From Planctomycetota bacterium (GTDB lineage: Bacteria; Planctomycetota; MHYJ01; JACPRB01): a stretch of DNA of 64,000 bases. The position numbers and the translations under genes are program-made. Below the pieces are notes generated by a model, which was not told the DNA's origin, did not search any database, and saw only the letters and a program-made list of their open reading frames with translations. The stretch lies in NCBI GenBank assembly GCA_016209705.1, contig JACQVR010000115.1:1-64000 (forward strand), given 5' to 3'. Shown piece by piece: positions 50,703 through 59,898 of the stretch; position 1 is the stretch's first letter; each line of letters begins with the position of its first letter.

Positions 50703-51569
50703 CTAAATCAACCCGAGCGCCTTCAATTCGGCTTTCAGCTTGTCGACATTGGACGGCGCCATCTCGCACAACGGCAAGCGGACTTCACCCGTGTCCCGCC
50801 CCATGAGCTTCATCGCGGTCTTGACCGGCACGGGGTTGGGTTCGATGAAAAGCGCCTTCGCCAGCGGGAAATGCCGCCGGTGAATCTCGCGGGCGCGGGC
50901 CCAATCGCCTTGGCGCGCCGCGGCGCACAGGTCGGCGACCGCCTTGGGAACCACGTTGGCCAGCACGCTGATGACGCCGGTCGCGCCTTGCGCCAGGAGC
51001 GGCAGCGTCAGCGCGTCTTCGCCGGAGACGACCGCGATGCCGCACAGCGCGTGGATCTGGGCGGCCTGCTCCACGGAACCGCTCGCTTCCTTGATGGCGG
51101 CGATGTTCTTGATCTTCGACAGGCGGGCGACGGTCTCGGGCAGAAGATTGACGCCCGTTCGTCCGGGCACGTTGTAAAGGCAAAGGGGCAGGTCGACCGC
51201 TTTCGCGACCGCTTCGAAATGGCGATAGAGCCCCTCCTGCGACGGCTTGTTATAGTAGGGCGTCACCAGCAGCGCCGCGTCCGCGCCCAGCTCCTTGGCC
51301 GCGCGCGTATGCTCGACCGTCGTGCGCGTGTCGTTGGTTCCGGTCCCCGCGACCACCGGGCGTTTCCCCTTCGCCATCCGAACCACGGCGCGGATGATGT
51401 CCGCTTTCTCTTGGGAGGTGAGCGTGGGCGACTCCCCGGTGGTCCCGACGGGCACCAGCGCGTCCGTGCCGTGCGCGAGGTGGAAGTCGACGTGTTCGCC
51501 CAGCCGTTTGATATCGACGGCGCCGTCTTGGAACGGCGTGACCAGCGCGGCCATCGAGCCTTGAAACAC
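50703..51569 (-). CDS. dapA: 4-hydroxy-tetrahydrodipicolinate synthase DapA
   Basis: The 288-residue aldolase condenses pyruvate with aspartate semialdehyde in lysine and diaminopimelate synthesis. MAALVTPFQDG, PVGTTGESPTLT, the catalytic Tyr in YYNKPSQEGLYRHF and YNVPGRTGVNL, and the Schiff-base Lys in AAIKEASG are all visible. GTG 51569 follows GAGGGAAG and gives the normal length. The open frame continues upstream into a homoserine dehydrogenase remnant, which is probably not part of the protein. Confidence 0.94.
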   Translation of the reverse strand: MFQGSMAALVTPFQDGAVDIKRLGEHVDFHLAHGTDALVPVGTTGESPTLTSQEKADIIRAVVRMAKGKRPVVAGTGTNDTRTTVEHTRAAKELGADAALLVTPYYNKPSQEGLYRHFEAVAKAVDLPLCLYNVPGRTGVNLLPETVARLSKIKNIAAIKEASGSVEQAAQIHALCGIAVVSGEDALTLPLLAQGATGVISVLANVVPKAVADLCAAARQGDWARAREIHRRHFPLAKALFIEPNPVPVKTAMKLMGRDTGEVRLPLCEMAPSNVDKLKAELKALGLI

Positions 51570-51695
51570 GATTCGCTTCCCTCGCGAAAGGAAAAGGGAA
51601 TGGTACGGGTCGCAGCGGGTGAAATCAACCGCACAAACGGCGGCCGCTCCCTTGTTCCCTGAAGGGTCGGTCGGTGTATTGGCGGTATGAGTGAA

Positions 51696-51953
51696 GCCTT
51701 TGTTGTATGCGATCCGGGCATTTTGGGGGGAAAGCCCCCGCACGCTTTCCAGGAGGGACAGTATCGATTCGACCCCGAAAGCGAGTCGCGCCAGGAGCGC
51801 GGTCCTTTCGGTGGCGTCCTTGCTGGCGGAATCGATGTCGGAGAGACCCTTCGCCCGAGCTTGCGTGAGCGCCGAATCGAAGTCGACGCCTTCTTCCATC
51901 CGGCGGAGAACGAAATTGTTCGCCCCGGACAAGAGAACCATGATCGAATCCAA
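51696..51953 (-). pseudogene. Homoserine dehydrogenase fragment
   Basis: About 86 codons in frame with dapA match the core of homoserine dehydrogenase: LLSGANNFVLRRMEEGVDFD, then ALTQARAKGLSD and LLARLAFG. The NAD domain and the catalytic C-terminus are missing. It could be a relic of an aspartate-pathway gene that once sat next to dapA, or an N-terminal extension if translation began at ATG 51953 or 51941. Confidence 0.55.
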
Positions 51954-51988
51954 AGGATCGGCGGGCGAAATGCAAGCATATCCCGCTC

Positions 51989-52043
51989 TTGTTGTGGAGG
52001 CCCGCGATCTCTATAATTGAGGATAAAACTCCTCAATTGAGGA
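51989..52043 (+). promoter_or_regulatory. MNT-HEPN promoter and operator
   Basis: TTGTTG (51989-51994), 17 bases and TATAAT (52012-52017) form the promoter. AATTGAGGA (52015-52023) overlaps the -10, and TCCTCAATTGAGGA (52030-52043) is a perfect 14-bp palindrome that covers the ribosome site of the gene at 52053. A repressor bound here would block both RNA polymerase and translation. Confidence 0.7.
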
Positions 52044-52052
52044 ATAAATTAT

Positions 52053-52676
52053 ATGAAATTCGTTCGTCCCCTGAACGATATTTTCGGCCAGCGATCCAAG
52101 GTCGAGCTGTTGCGGTTTCTGGTGCGTACGCGCGCCGAGCACACGGGGCGGGAACTCTCCCGCTTCCTGGGCTTGGATCCCAAGACCTGTCACGCCGCGC
52201 TTCAAGACCTGGCCCGCCAAGGCGTGGTCGAGCACCGAAAGATCGGCACGGCCATCGCGTACAAACTGAACGAACGCCACGTTCTGGTGCGCCGGATCTT
52301 GGAACCTGTTTTTGAAACCGAGGATGGTCTTCTCGAGGCCTACGCGAACGACCTGAGAAAGCGTGCCGGGATCCCTCTCGTCTCGATGATCCTGTTCGGG
52401 AGCGTGGCGAGGGGAGAGGAACGGCCTGCGAGCGATGTGGACGTGGTCTTGGTCACGCCCGCGGGTGGAGCGGGTCGCGAGCGGCAAGAAGCGCTTGACC
52501 GTGCCGCCACGGAGCTGGCCGGCACCTACGGGAATCCGCCCCAGGTCATGCTCTTCAGTCGCAGGGAATTCTCGAGGAAGGCCGCGGCGCGCGATTCCTT
52601 CGTTTCCGAGGTCTTGAGGACCGGGCGGGTCCTCTACGGGAAACCCTTCTCGCAGCTGCTGAAGCATGGCGCCTAA
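52053..52676 (+). CDS. MNT-type nucleotidyltransferase antitoxin with winged HTH
   Basis: The 207-residue protein has an N-terminal winged helix (LRFLVRTRAEHTGRELSRFL, LGLDPKTCHAALQDLARQG) and a minimal nucleotidyltransferase domain (MILFGSVARGEERPASDVDVVLV, the GSxARG...SDxD motif). MNT antitoxins adenylylate HEPN toxins to silence them. The HTH would bind the palindromic operator just upstream. It overlaps the HEPN gene by 11 bases. Confidence 0.88.
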   Translation: MKFVRPLNDIFGQRSKVELLRFLVRTRAEHTGRELSRFLGLDPKTCHAALQDLARQGVVEHRKIGTAIAYKLNERHVLVRRILEPVFETEDGLLEAYANDLRKRAGIPLVSMILFGSVARGEERPASDVDVVLVTPAGGAGRERQEALDRAATELAGTYGNPPQVMLFSRREFSRKAAARDSFVSEVLRTGRVLYGKPFSQLLKHGA

Positions 52677-53085
52677 ACGAATTCCGACTAGGTCCGTTCC
52701 CAAGGACGACTACGCGGGGAGGTGGCGAAAGGCATTGGATCGCCGGGCCGCGATGGAACGCGAGTTCGCCGCCGGCGCGATCGACCCCGCATTGGTTTTG
52801 GCCATCCAAGGAGTCATCGCCGCTTGCGACGCGTTGACCATTTTTCATCGGGGAGAGCGTGCGACGTCGGAACATCATGAAGACGCGCTTGAGGTGTTCA
52901 CGCGCCTGACTTCGTTGCCTGGTCTGAAGGAGGCTTCGGGGCGTCTCGCCCGGCTCCTGAGGCTCAAGGGCGAAATCGAGTATACGGGTCGCTGTCCAAA
53001 GCCGCGCGAAGCCGGGCCCATCGTAGATCACGCGCGGAAATTCTTCGACTTCGTACAGCGGCATCTGCCGCAGCCTAAGGCGTGA
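52666..53085 (+). CDS. HEPN-domain toxin
   Basis: The 139-residue helical protein is encoded directly after an MNT gene, with RATSEH as a possible R-x4-H RNase motif and helices ALVLAIQGVIAACDALTIF. It probably acts as an RNase toxin or RNA-binding partner; the identity rests on the MNT neighbour plus the helical pattern. Its stop is 3 bases from the convergent lipoprotein stop. Confidence 0.7.
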   Translation: MAPKRIPTRSVPKDDYAGRWRKALDRRAAMEREFAAGAIDPALVLAIQGVIAACDALTIFHRGERATSEHHEDALEVFTRLTSLPGLKEASGRLARLLRLKGEIEYTGRCPKPREAGPIVDHARKFFDFVQRHLPQPKA

Positions 53086-53088
53086 ACA

Positions 53089-53988
53089 TTACTCCTCCCG
53101 CAGCCGAATCCGAAACGCCGTGTCCGACCGGAGCGTGCCCAGGCTCCAATGCGGCTCGCCCTGCCCTTCCTCCCGCGGTTGGACCAGGGCGCGATGGCGG
53201 GCGACCATCGAGAAATCCGCATCGACCTGGACGAATCGCCGCTCCTCGGGATCGAAGTACGATATGACGCGGCCGATCATGCGGCCGATCCCGTGGGCGG
53301 GCGGAGGCGGCGTCAGCGACAGATCGACCTCCGAGACCAGCTTCACGCACTCGTGGCGCCCCACCTTGCGGCGGCCCGCGTGGCGCAGGCGCATCCGGCC
53401 GTGGTGGGCGTAGTCGGCCGTCCCCGCGCCGAAGTGCAGCTCTCGCTCCGCCGCTTCGTCCGGCTTCAGGGGCATCGGAGGCAGGGCGAACAGCACGTCC
53501 AGATAATGAACGTCCGCGCTGCCCGACATCTTCTTGCTCGACGTGAAGACGCCGTCCTCGCGAAGCAGACATTCGAAGCGCCGCGGTTGTTCGTCGTTGG
53601 GATTCTTGGCTTCATCGTTGACCACGATCTCCTTGGGCGTCCAGGCGCAGCGCGCGCGGCCGCGGCCTTCCCCTCCGCCGATGAACTCGACGAGGCCCTG
53701 GGATCGGACGTCCGTCGTTCCGGTCCCGGACGTGCCGCCCGCCGTCATCTCGATGCGCGCGCGCGCCGTCTGCCGGCCTTCGTAGACATGACGGGTCCCC
53801 CGACCGAGATTCCACGCCGGCTCGAAGGCTTCGCCGGCCGGCAACGCCACATAGTCGTCCGAGGCGGCGGCCGGAAGCGACAGCTCCGGCAACGGCGGCA
53901 GCTCCGGAGGCTCCGGCAGAGAGGGCTCGGAGGGCTTCCCGCAGGCGGAAACGGACAGGATGACGAAAAACGCGGCGGTTCGCTTCAT
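53089..53988 (-). CDS. Lipoprotein of unknown function
   Basis: The 299-residue lipoprotein has a signal peptide ending in SVSAC (lipobox Cys16), a Pro-rich linker (~20-40) and a beta-rich body (VYEGRQTARARIEM, CVKLVSEVDLSLTPP). No catalytic motif. ATG 53988 overlaps the glmM stop (53985), so it is the last gene of the c-di-AMP block. Confidence 0.75.
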   Translation of the reverse strand: MKRTAAFFVILSVSACGKPSEPSLPEPPELPPLPELSLPAAASDDYVALPAGEAFEPAWNLGRGTRHVYEGRQTARARIEMTAGGTSGTGTTDVRSQGLVEFIGGGEGRGRARCAWTPKEIVVNDEAKNPNDEQPRRFECLLREDGVFTSSKKMSGSADVHYLDVLFALPPMPLKPDEAAERELHFGAGTADYAHHGRMRLRHAGRRKVGRHECVKLVSEVDLSLTPPPPAHGIGRMIGRVISYFDPEERRFVQVDADFSMVARHRALVQPREEGQGEPHWSLGTLRSDTAFRIRLREE

Positions 53989-55403
53989 GCCTCTCCCGCG
54001 GGCGCGAGCGCGCGGCGAACCACCTCGGCCAAGCGCCGCACGGTTCGCCGCACCTTGTCCTCGTCGAGCCCCTCTACCATGACGCGACACAACGGTTCGG
54101 TGCCGGAATAGCGCAGCAGGACGCGGCCGTCCCCGTCGAGGTCCCGCCTCATCTCCTCAAGCGCGCGCCGAACCGGCGCGACGGAGTCCAGATCGGGCTT
54201 GGCCCGGACCGGCACGTTCATCAGAATCTGCGGCGCTTTGCGCAGTCCCGCGCACAGCGCGCTCAGAGGCCGCCCGCGTTCCAGCAGAATGCGCAGGATG
54301 CGCAGCGTCGTTAGCATTCCGTCGCCGGACGTGGCCGCGTCCAGAAAAATGATGTGGCCGGACTGCTCGCCGCCGAGCGTCGCTCCGGTCCGCATCATCT
54401 CCTCCGCGACGAACTTGTCGCCCACCTTCACGCGACGCAGGCGCGCGCCGCGTTCCCGCAGGAATTTTTCCAAACCGAGGTTCGCCATGACGGTCGAAAC
54501 GACGGTCCGGCCGCGGAGCGTTCGGTCGCGAATCATGGCCTCCGCGCAGACCGCCAGAATGTAGTCGCCGTCGCGCACCTCGCCGGTCTCGTCGACCAGG
54601 ATGCATCGATCTCCGTCGCCGTCGTAGGCGGCGCCCAGATCGGCTCGGGCACGGCGGACGGCGGTCGCGAGCCGCTCCGGAAAGAGCGCCCCGGCGCCGG
54701 CGTTGATGTTCGTCCCGTTCGGGCGGGCGTTCAGCACGATCGGTTCCGCTCCCGCCGAGCGGAGCAGCCTGGCCGCGTACGGCGACGTCGCCCCATGGGC
54801 GCAATCGACGACGACTTTCATCCCCCGCAGCGGCCGTCCCGCAGGTAGCTGCGCCCTCAGGAAGTCGACGTACTCGTCCGGCCGCCGGCGAACGGACGCG
54901 GCGCGCGGAAGGGTTCGGCGTTCGGGCGACGCCAGCAGCGCTTCCAGACGCCGCTCCGCCGCGTCGGGAATCTTGAAGCCTTCCGCGGAGAGCACCTTGA
55001 TCCCGTTGTCGCGCGCGGGATTGTGGGAGGCGGAGATGACGATCCCCAGATCAGCCCCCCACCGGCGGGTCAGATACGCGATGCCGGGCGTGGGCACCAC
55101 GCCGACGCGGATCGCCCGCGCGCCCATCTCGCGCAGGAGGGCGCGTTCGATCGCCGGCCCCGATCCGCGCGTATCGCGGCCCAGGACGACGACGTGTCCG
55201 GAGCCGGTCCGGCGCCGGAGCGCCAGCGCCCTCATCACGGCGGTTCCCAGCCGGGGGTGAAGGGCGCGTGGGTCGTCGCGCAACATCGTGCCGATGGCAC
55301 GGCCTAGCGCCCTCAACGCGTCCGCCGCCAAGGGACCTTGGCCGGCGCGGGCGCGGATTCCGTCCGTGCCGAAGAGGGCCGTCGGCGAGGAGTTCACTTT
55401 CAT
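53985..55403 (-). CDS. glmM: Phosphoglucosamine mutase GlmM
   Basis: The 472-residue enzyme interconverts glucosamine-6- and glucosamine-1-phosphate for cell-wall and LPS synthesis. It shows FGTDGIRARAG, the phosphoserine in ISASHNPARDNGIK, DGDGDRCILVDE (metal) and RYSGTEPLCRVM (phosphate loop). A ~20-residue Arg-rich insertion precedes VVVLGRDTRGSG. The cdaA-cdaR-glmM order matches that of many bacteria, where CdaR and GlmM regulate CdaA. Confidence 0.95.
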   Translation of the reverse strand: MKVNSSPTALFGTDGIRARAGQGPLAADALRALGRAIGTMLRDDPRALHPRLGTAVMRALALRRRTGSGHVVVLGRDTRGSGPAIERALLREMGARAIRVGVVPTPGIAYLTRRWGADLGIVISASHNPARDNGIKVLSAEGFKIPDAAERRLEALLASPERRTLPRAASVRRRPDEYVDFLRAQLPAGRPLRGMKVVVDCAHGATSPYAARLLRSAGAEPIVLNARPNGTNINAGAGALFPERLATAVRRARADLGAAYDGDGDRCILVDETGEVRDGDYILAVCAEAMIRDRTLRGRTVVSTVMANLGLEKFLRERGARLRRVKVGDKFVAEEMMRTGATLGGEQSGHIIFLDAATSGDGMLTTLRILRILLERGRPLSALCAGLRKAPQILMNVPVRAKPDLDSVAPVRRALEEMRRDLDGDGRVLLRYSGTEPLCRVMVEGLDEDKVRRTVRRLAEVVRRALAPAGEA

Positions 55404-55453
55404 ATTGATCCCGATGGAAGCGCGTTCATTATGAAACTTCCCCTATCCCCGCA

Positions 55454-55876
55454 TCATTTCCAGGTCACCTTGATCGTGGCGTTCGCGGGCTCCCCGCTGG
55501 CGGGGAGGGCGGTGACCGTGCCCTGCGCCTGCCCGTCTCGCAGATGGAACTGGATGGGCAGCCGGTGTTCGCCCGGTTCCATGTCGGGTCTTTCGACGTG
55601 GACATAGGCTTGAATGCTGTCGGCTTGCATGGACTTGACCACGTTTTTGAGGCCCCATACCTGCACTTTGATCTTCTCGGGCGAAAGCAGCTTGATTTCC
55701 TGCGTGACTCCCGGCGCCACCATGAGGTTCACCGGGACATCGGCGATTTCGCGGGGCTGAAGCAGCGGATTCGCCGCCCGCTCCGGGGGAGTGGAGGATT
55801 TGATGATGACCCATGTCAGGACGGAGAGGAAGAGCGCCATGAGCAGCGTCATCAGGTTGTCGCGCAGCCAACTCAT
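55454..55876 (-). CDS. cdaR: CdaR/YbbR-like regulator
   Basis: The 140-residue protein has one N-terminal membrane helix (~7-27, LMTLLMALFLSVLTWVIIK) and a YbbR-type beta domain (ADVPVNLMVAPG, VQVWGLKNVVKSM). It has a single YbbR domain where CdaR of model bacteria has four. Its ATG overlaps the cdaA stop, indicating coupling. Confidence 0.8.
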   Translation of the reverse strand: MSWLRDNLMTLLMALFLSVLTWVIIKSSTPPERAANPLLQPREIADVPVNLMVAPGVTQEIKLLSPEKIKVQVWGLKNVVKSMQADSIQAYVHVERPDMEPGEHRLPIQFHLRDGQAQGTVTALPASGEPANATIKVTWK

Positions 55877-56754
55877 TCGTCCTCCTTGTCCCCTTCCGCC
55901 AGCGACGCGTCGTTCGAGGAATCTCCGGACGGCGGGACCGGCGCGGGCGCTCCCCGGCGCCGCGGGCGGAACGGCAGAAGCGGTCCGCGCTCGGCGCGCG
56001 TATAAAGCTCCCTCAGCGCCTGGTCCAGCATCTCGCGCGTCAAGTCGGTCCGGATCTTGCTTCTCCGGCACAGCGAGATGCGGCCGGTTTCTTCGGACAC
56101 GACGATGATCGCGGCGTCGGTCTCTTCGGAAAGGCCCAGCGCCGCGCGGTGGCGCGTGCCCATGGAGCGGGAGATGGATTCCTCTTCCGACAGCGGAAAG
56201 AAGCAGGCGGCCGCGACGACCCGGTCGTGCTGGACGATGACGGCGCCGTCGTGCAGCGGGTTTCCGGGATAGAATATTGACTCGATCAGCTCGCTGGACA
56301 GGGCCGCGTCCAAGCGCACTCCCTTCTCGATGTACTCGCTCAGCCCGATGTCCCGCTGGATGGCGATCAGCGCCCCGATGCGATTCTTGGAAAGCCGAAC
56401 CGCGGCGTTGACCAGCTCATCCACGACCGTCAAGGAAAGGTTGCGGATGAGCGGGGAGAAAAGCGGGGACTGCGCCAGGCGCAGGAGCGCCCGCCGCATC
56501 TCCGGAGCGAAAATGACGATCGCCGCGATGGACGAGGCCGACAGCAGCCAGGACAGCACCCGCTGGATCACCTCGAGGCCGAGGTGCGTGGCCAGCCACC
56601 ACGTGACGCCGAAGGCGGCCAGGAGGAAGAGGACCACGCCCTTCAGGAGGGCCGCCCCGCGCGTCCCGCGGATGGACGAAAGGATGAAGAAGTACGCGGC
56701 GCCCAGGATCACGATCTCCACGAGCGACGCGAGCTTGAAGAGGTCAGTAAACAT
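55873..56754 (-). CDS. cdaA: Diadenylate cyclase CdaA
   Basis: The 293-residue membrane enzyme makes c-di-AMP from two ATP. Three N-terminal membrane helices (~10-95) precede a DAC domain with PLHDGAVIV (DGA motif) and GTRHRAALGLSEE (RHR motif). An Arg/Pro-rich acidic tail of ~50 residues follows. c-di-AMP controls osmolyte and cell-wall homeostasis. Confidence 0.94.
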   Translation of the reverse strand: MFTDLFKLASLVEIVILGAAYFFILSSIRGTRGAALLKGVVLFLLAAFGVTWWLATHLGLEVIQRVLSWLLSASSIAAIVIFAPEMRRALLRLAQSPLFSPLIRNLSLTVVDELVNAAVRLSKNRIGALIAIQRDIGLSEYIEKGVRLDAALSSELIESIFYPGNPLHDGAVIVQHDRVVAAACFFPLSEEESISRSMGTRHRAALGLSEETDAAIIVVSEETGRISLCRRSKIRTDLTREMLDQALRELYTRAERGPLLPFRPRRRGAPAPVPPSGDSSNDASLAEGDKEDE

Positions 56755-56781
56755 GGCGCCTTTTCCGCGGCGAGTCGGCCG

Positions 56782-57756
56782 TCATCTGAGGCGGTCCGCC
56801 ATCCGCGCCACGTCCGACATCTCTCGAACGTCGTGCACGCGCAGGATGGCCGCGCCGCGCAGAACTCCCACGGCCACGGTGGCGGCGGTTCCGTCGCGGC
56901 GTTCCTCGACGCCCCGTCCTAAGACGAGGCCGATGAAGCTCTTGCGCGAAGTGCCGAGCACGATCGGGCGGCCCAGGGATCGAAATTCCTCCAACCGGCG
57001 AAGAATCTCGAGATTGTGCTCCAGCCGCTTTCCGAAGCCGATTCCCGGATCCAACAAAATTCTATCACGCGAAATTCCTGCCGACAACGCCCGCCCCATG
57101 CGTTCCGAAAAAAACTCGACGATTTCCGCGACGACGTCGCCGTAGACGGGTTCTTCCTGCATCGTGCGGGGCGTCCCTCTCATGTGCATCAGGATGACGG
57201 GAACCCCCGCGCGCGCGGCCACCCGTCCCATCGCCGGGTCGCCCAGCGCGGAGACATCGTTCAAGAGACGGGCGCCGGCGGCGAACGCCGCCTGGGCGAC
57301 CTCCGCCTTGCACGTGTCGATGGAAACGAGTCTTCCGCGGCGGGCCAGCGCGCGAATGACGGGAACCACGCGGCGCCGCTCCTCGGCGGCCGGGACGGAT
57401 TCGGCCCCGGGTCGGGAGGACTCGCCGCCGACGTCGAGGATGTCCGCCTCTCTCATCGCCAGGCCGGCGGCCACGGCGCGGCGCGGCTCCAGATAGCGGC
57501 CTCCATCGGAGAACGAGTCCGGCGTGATGTTGAGAATGCCCATGATGAAGGGGCGTTCTCCCAGGCGCAGCGCGCCGCCGGGACAAGGCACGACGAATCG
57601 CGTCCGCCGATAGTCCCGGAGGAGCCGGCCGTAGGCGCGGCGAAGCTCGGCCGCGGCGCCGATGCGGATCCGCCGGCCGTCCTGGATGATCCACGGCAGG
57701 CGGGAAGCGCCGGGTCGCTTCGGGTCGGGAGCGTGAAGGACGCGGGGAGCGGCCAT
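56782..57756 (-). CDS. folP: Dihydropteroate synthase FolP
   Basis: The 324-residue enzyme joins p-aminobenzoate to dihydropterin pyrophosphate. It shows MGILNITPDSFSDGG, DILDVGGESSRPGAE, SIDTCKAEVA and LILMHMRGTP-type VILMHMRGTPRTMQ and GIGFGKRLEHNLE. It has a ~70-residue N-terminal extension with a Tyr/Arg-rich helix. folP beside cdaA is a known conserved pair. Confidence 0.94.
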   Translation of the reverse strand: MAAPRVLHAPDPKRPGASRLPWIIQDGRRIRIGAAAELRRAYGRLLRDYRRTRFVVPCPGGALRLGERPFIMGILNITPDSFSDGGRYLEPRRAVAAGLAMREADILDVGGESSRPGAESVPAAEERRRVVPVIRALARRGRLVSIDTCKAEVAQAAFAAGARLLNDVSALGDPAMGRVAARAGVPVILMHMRGTPRTMQEEPVYGDVVAEIVEFFSERMGRALSAGISRDRILLDPGIGFGKRLEHNLEILRRLEEFRSLGRPIVLGTSRKSFIGLVLGRGVEERRDGTAATVAVGVLRGAAILRVHDVREMSDVARMADRLR

Positions 57757-57760
57757 GCCC

Positions 57761-57830
57761 GATTCTGGATTTTTGATTCTCGATGCTCGTCGGCGTTTCG
57801 AGAATCGAGAATCGAGAATCGAGAATCGGG
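57761..57830. repeat. CGAGAATC tandem repeat
   Basis: Five near-exact 8-bp units GAGAATCG/AGAATCGA follow GATTCTGGATTTTTGATTCTC, giving an inverted pair. It fills the gap between folP and ftsH. Confidence 0.75.
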
Positions 57831-57831
57831 C

Positions 57832-59856
57832 TTACGCTTCCGTGGTGCCCGGCAGCGGACGCGGCCCGGGCGTGGCTTTCCAGCCGCCCTCCGCTTCCCG
57901 GCGTTTCACTTCGGCATCCTGTTCATTCTGCCGGGCCAAGTCTTCGCGAAGCTGCCGTTGCTTGGCGGCTTCGAAATCCTCTCCGCGGACGATCATCGCC
58001 ACTTCCTCGCCGGTCAGCGTCTCGTACTTGAACAGGGCCCGCGCGACCGCCTCCGCCGTGTCCCGATGCTTGGCGAGGATGTCGCGGGCGGTGGCGAGCG
58101 CGGCGTCCAGGAAGGCGTGCACCTCGGCGTCGATGAGCCGGAGCGTCTCGTCGGAAACGCTCATGGTTCGCGCGATCTCGCGCCCCAGGAAGAGATGCTC
58201 CTCGTTTTCCGAGTAGCGCACGGGGCCGAGCTTTTCGCTCATGCCCCATTCGGCCACCATGGTGCGCGCCAGCGCGGTCGCCTGCTTGATGTCGTCCTGC
58301 GCGCCGGAGGAGATGTCGCCGAGGAACTGTTCTTCCGCCACGCGGCCTCCGAACGCGACGGCGAGTCGCGCGCGGCAGCGCTTCAAGCCGATGCCGTACC
58401 GGTCCCGGTCCGGCAGGAACATGGTGCCGCCGCCCATGCGGCCGCGCGGAATGACGGTCACCTTGTGCACCGGGTCCGTGTCCGGAGCCAGCATGACCGA
58501 AACCAGCGTATGGCCGGCTTCATGGTACGCCGTCAGGCGCTTCTCTTCCTCGAGCACCACGCGCGACTTCTTCTGGCGGCCCCACAGGACCTTGTCCCGC
58601 GCTTCCTCGAGATCGACCATCTCCACGCTGTCCTTGCGCTTCATCGTGGCGATGATGGCCGCTTCGTTGACCAGGTTGGCCAGGTCCGCGCCCGAGAACA
58701 TGGGGGTGGCGCGCGCGAGCACCTTCAAGTCCGCATCGCGGCTGAGCTTGATCTTCTTGGTATGGACTTTGAGGATTTCCTCCCGGCCGCGGATGTCCGG
58801 CAGATCGATCACCACTTCGCGGTCGAAGCGTCCCGGCCGCAGCAGCGCGGGATCGAGGACGTCGGGCCGGTTCGTGGCCGCCATGACGATCACGCCTTCG
58901 TCGGTCTCGAAGCCGTCCATCTCGACGAGGATCTGGTTGAGTGTCTGCTCGCGTTCGTCGTGCCCCCCGCCCAGGCCCGTGCCCCGGCGCCGGCCCACGG
59001 CGTCGATTTCGTCGATGAACACGATGCAGGGGGATTTCTCCTTGGCGGTATTGAAGAGATCGCGGACGCGCGCGGCGCCCACGCCGACGAACATTTCCAC
59101 GAAGTCGCTGCCGGTGATCGACAGGAACGGCACGCCGGCCTCACCCGCGATGGCCTTCGCCAGGAGCGTCTTGCCCGTTCCCGGCGATCCCACCAGGAGC
59201 ACGCCGCGCGGAATGCGCCCGCCCAGGCGCGTGAACTTGGAGGGGTCCTTGAGGAACTCGATGATTTCCTTGACGTCCTCCTTGGCTTCGTCGATGCCGG
59301 CGACGTCGTCGAACGTCACGCGCACCTTCTCCTGCGCGATAAACTTGGCGCGGCTGCGGCCGAAGGAAAGCACGTTGCCCGGGCCGCCGCTGGCGCGGAT
59401 CTGGCGGATGAAGAACCACCAGGCCAGCACGATGAGGATGACCCAGGGAAGGAAATTGATCAGCAACGCGGGCCACACGCTGGGGCCGGCGTTGTGAAAT
59501 TTCTCGGGCGGGACCCCTTCCGCGAGCTTGTCGAAACCGTCCGGATGGGTCAGGTATCCGGCGGGGACTTCCGCGCGAATCCGCTGGTATTCCCGTCCGT
59601 TCTGGCTGTGCTTGCCGACGACCGTGGCCTCGACCGAGTTGTCTCGAACCCAGACTTCATCCAGAAGCCCGTCCTTTTTCTTTTGCAGGAATACGGGAAA
59701 CGAGACCTCGGCCGCCTGGTCGCTCCCGGATCGCCCCAGCCACAAGAGGGACATCACGATCACGAAAAGGAGGGCGAGGAAAAACAGGGTGTTTCTCGGG
59801 CGCCGGGGAACTTTCCCTTCCTCCCGGTTATTCCGTCGTTTGCTGTCGTTGTTCAT
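57832..59856 (-). CDS. ftsH: ATP-dependent zinc metalloprotease FtsH
   Basis: The 674-residue membrane AAA+ protease degrades misfolded membrane and regulatory proteins. It has an N-terminal helix (~22-42), a periplasmic domain, a second helix (~128-145), Walker [11 protein letters not shown], Walker [11 protein letters not shown], the pore loop [32 protein letters not shown], and the zinc site [11 protein letters not shown]. Length is normal. Confidence 0.97.
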   Translation of the reverse strand: MNNDSKRRNNREEGKVPRRPRNTLFFLALLFVIVMSLLWLGRSGSDQAAEVSFPVFLQKKKDGLLDEVWVRDNSVEATVVGKHSQNGREYQRIRAEVPAGYLTHPDGFDKLAEGVPPEKFHNAGPSVWPALLINFLPWVILIVLAWWFFIRQIRASGGPGNVLSFGRSRAKFIAQEKVRVTFDDVAGIDEAKEDVKEIIEFLKDPSKFTRLGGRIPRGVLLVGSPGTGKTLLAKAIAGEAGVPFLSITGSDFVEMFVGVGAARVRDLFNTAKEKSPCIVFIDEIDAVGRRRGTGLGGGHDEREQTLNQILVEMDGFETDEGVIVMAATNRPDVLDPALLRPGRFDREVVIDLPDIRGREEILKVHTKKIKLSRDADLKVLARATPMFSGADLANLVNEAAIIATMKRKDSVEMVDLEEARDKVLWGRQKKSRVVLEEEKRLTAYHEAGHTLVSVMLAPDTDPVHKVTVIPRGRMGGGTMFLPDRDRYGIGLKRCRARLAVAFGGRVAEEQFLGDISSGAQDDIKQATALARTMVAEWGMSEKLGPVRYSENEEHLFLGREIARTMSVSDETLRLIDAEVHAFLDAALATARDILAKHRDTAEAVARALFKYETLTGEEVAMIVRGEDFEAAKQRQLREDLARQNEQDAEVKRREAEGGWKATPGPRPLPGTTEA

Positions 59857-59898
59857 GGATCAAGAACGCCTCACATCTCCGAAGTCAACCTATCTATT

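Noticed and set aside
57761-57830. CGAGAATC tandem repeats as a CRISPR array
   Set aside because: Units are 8 bp with no spacers, so this is a simple tandem repeat.
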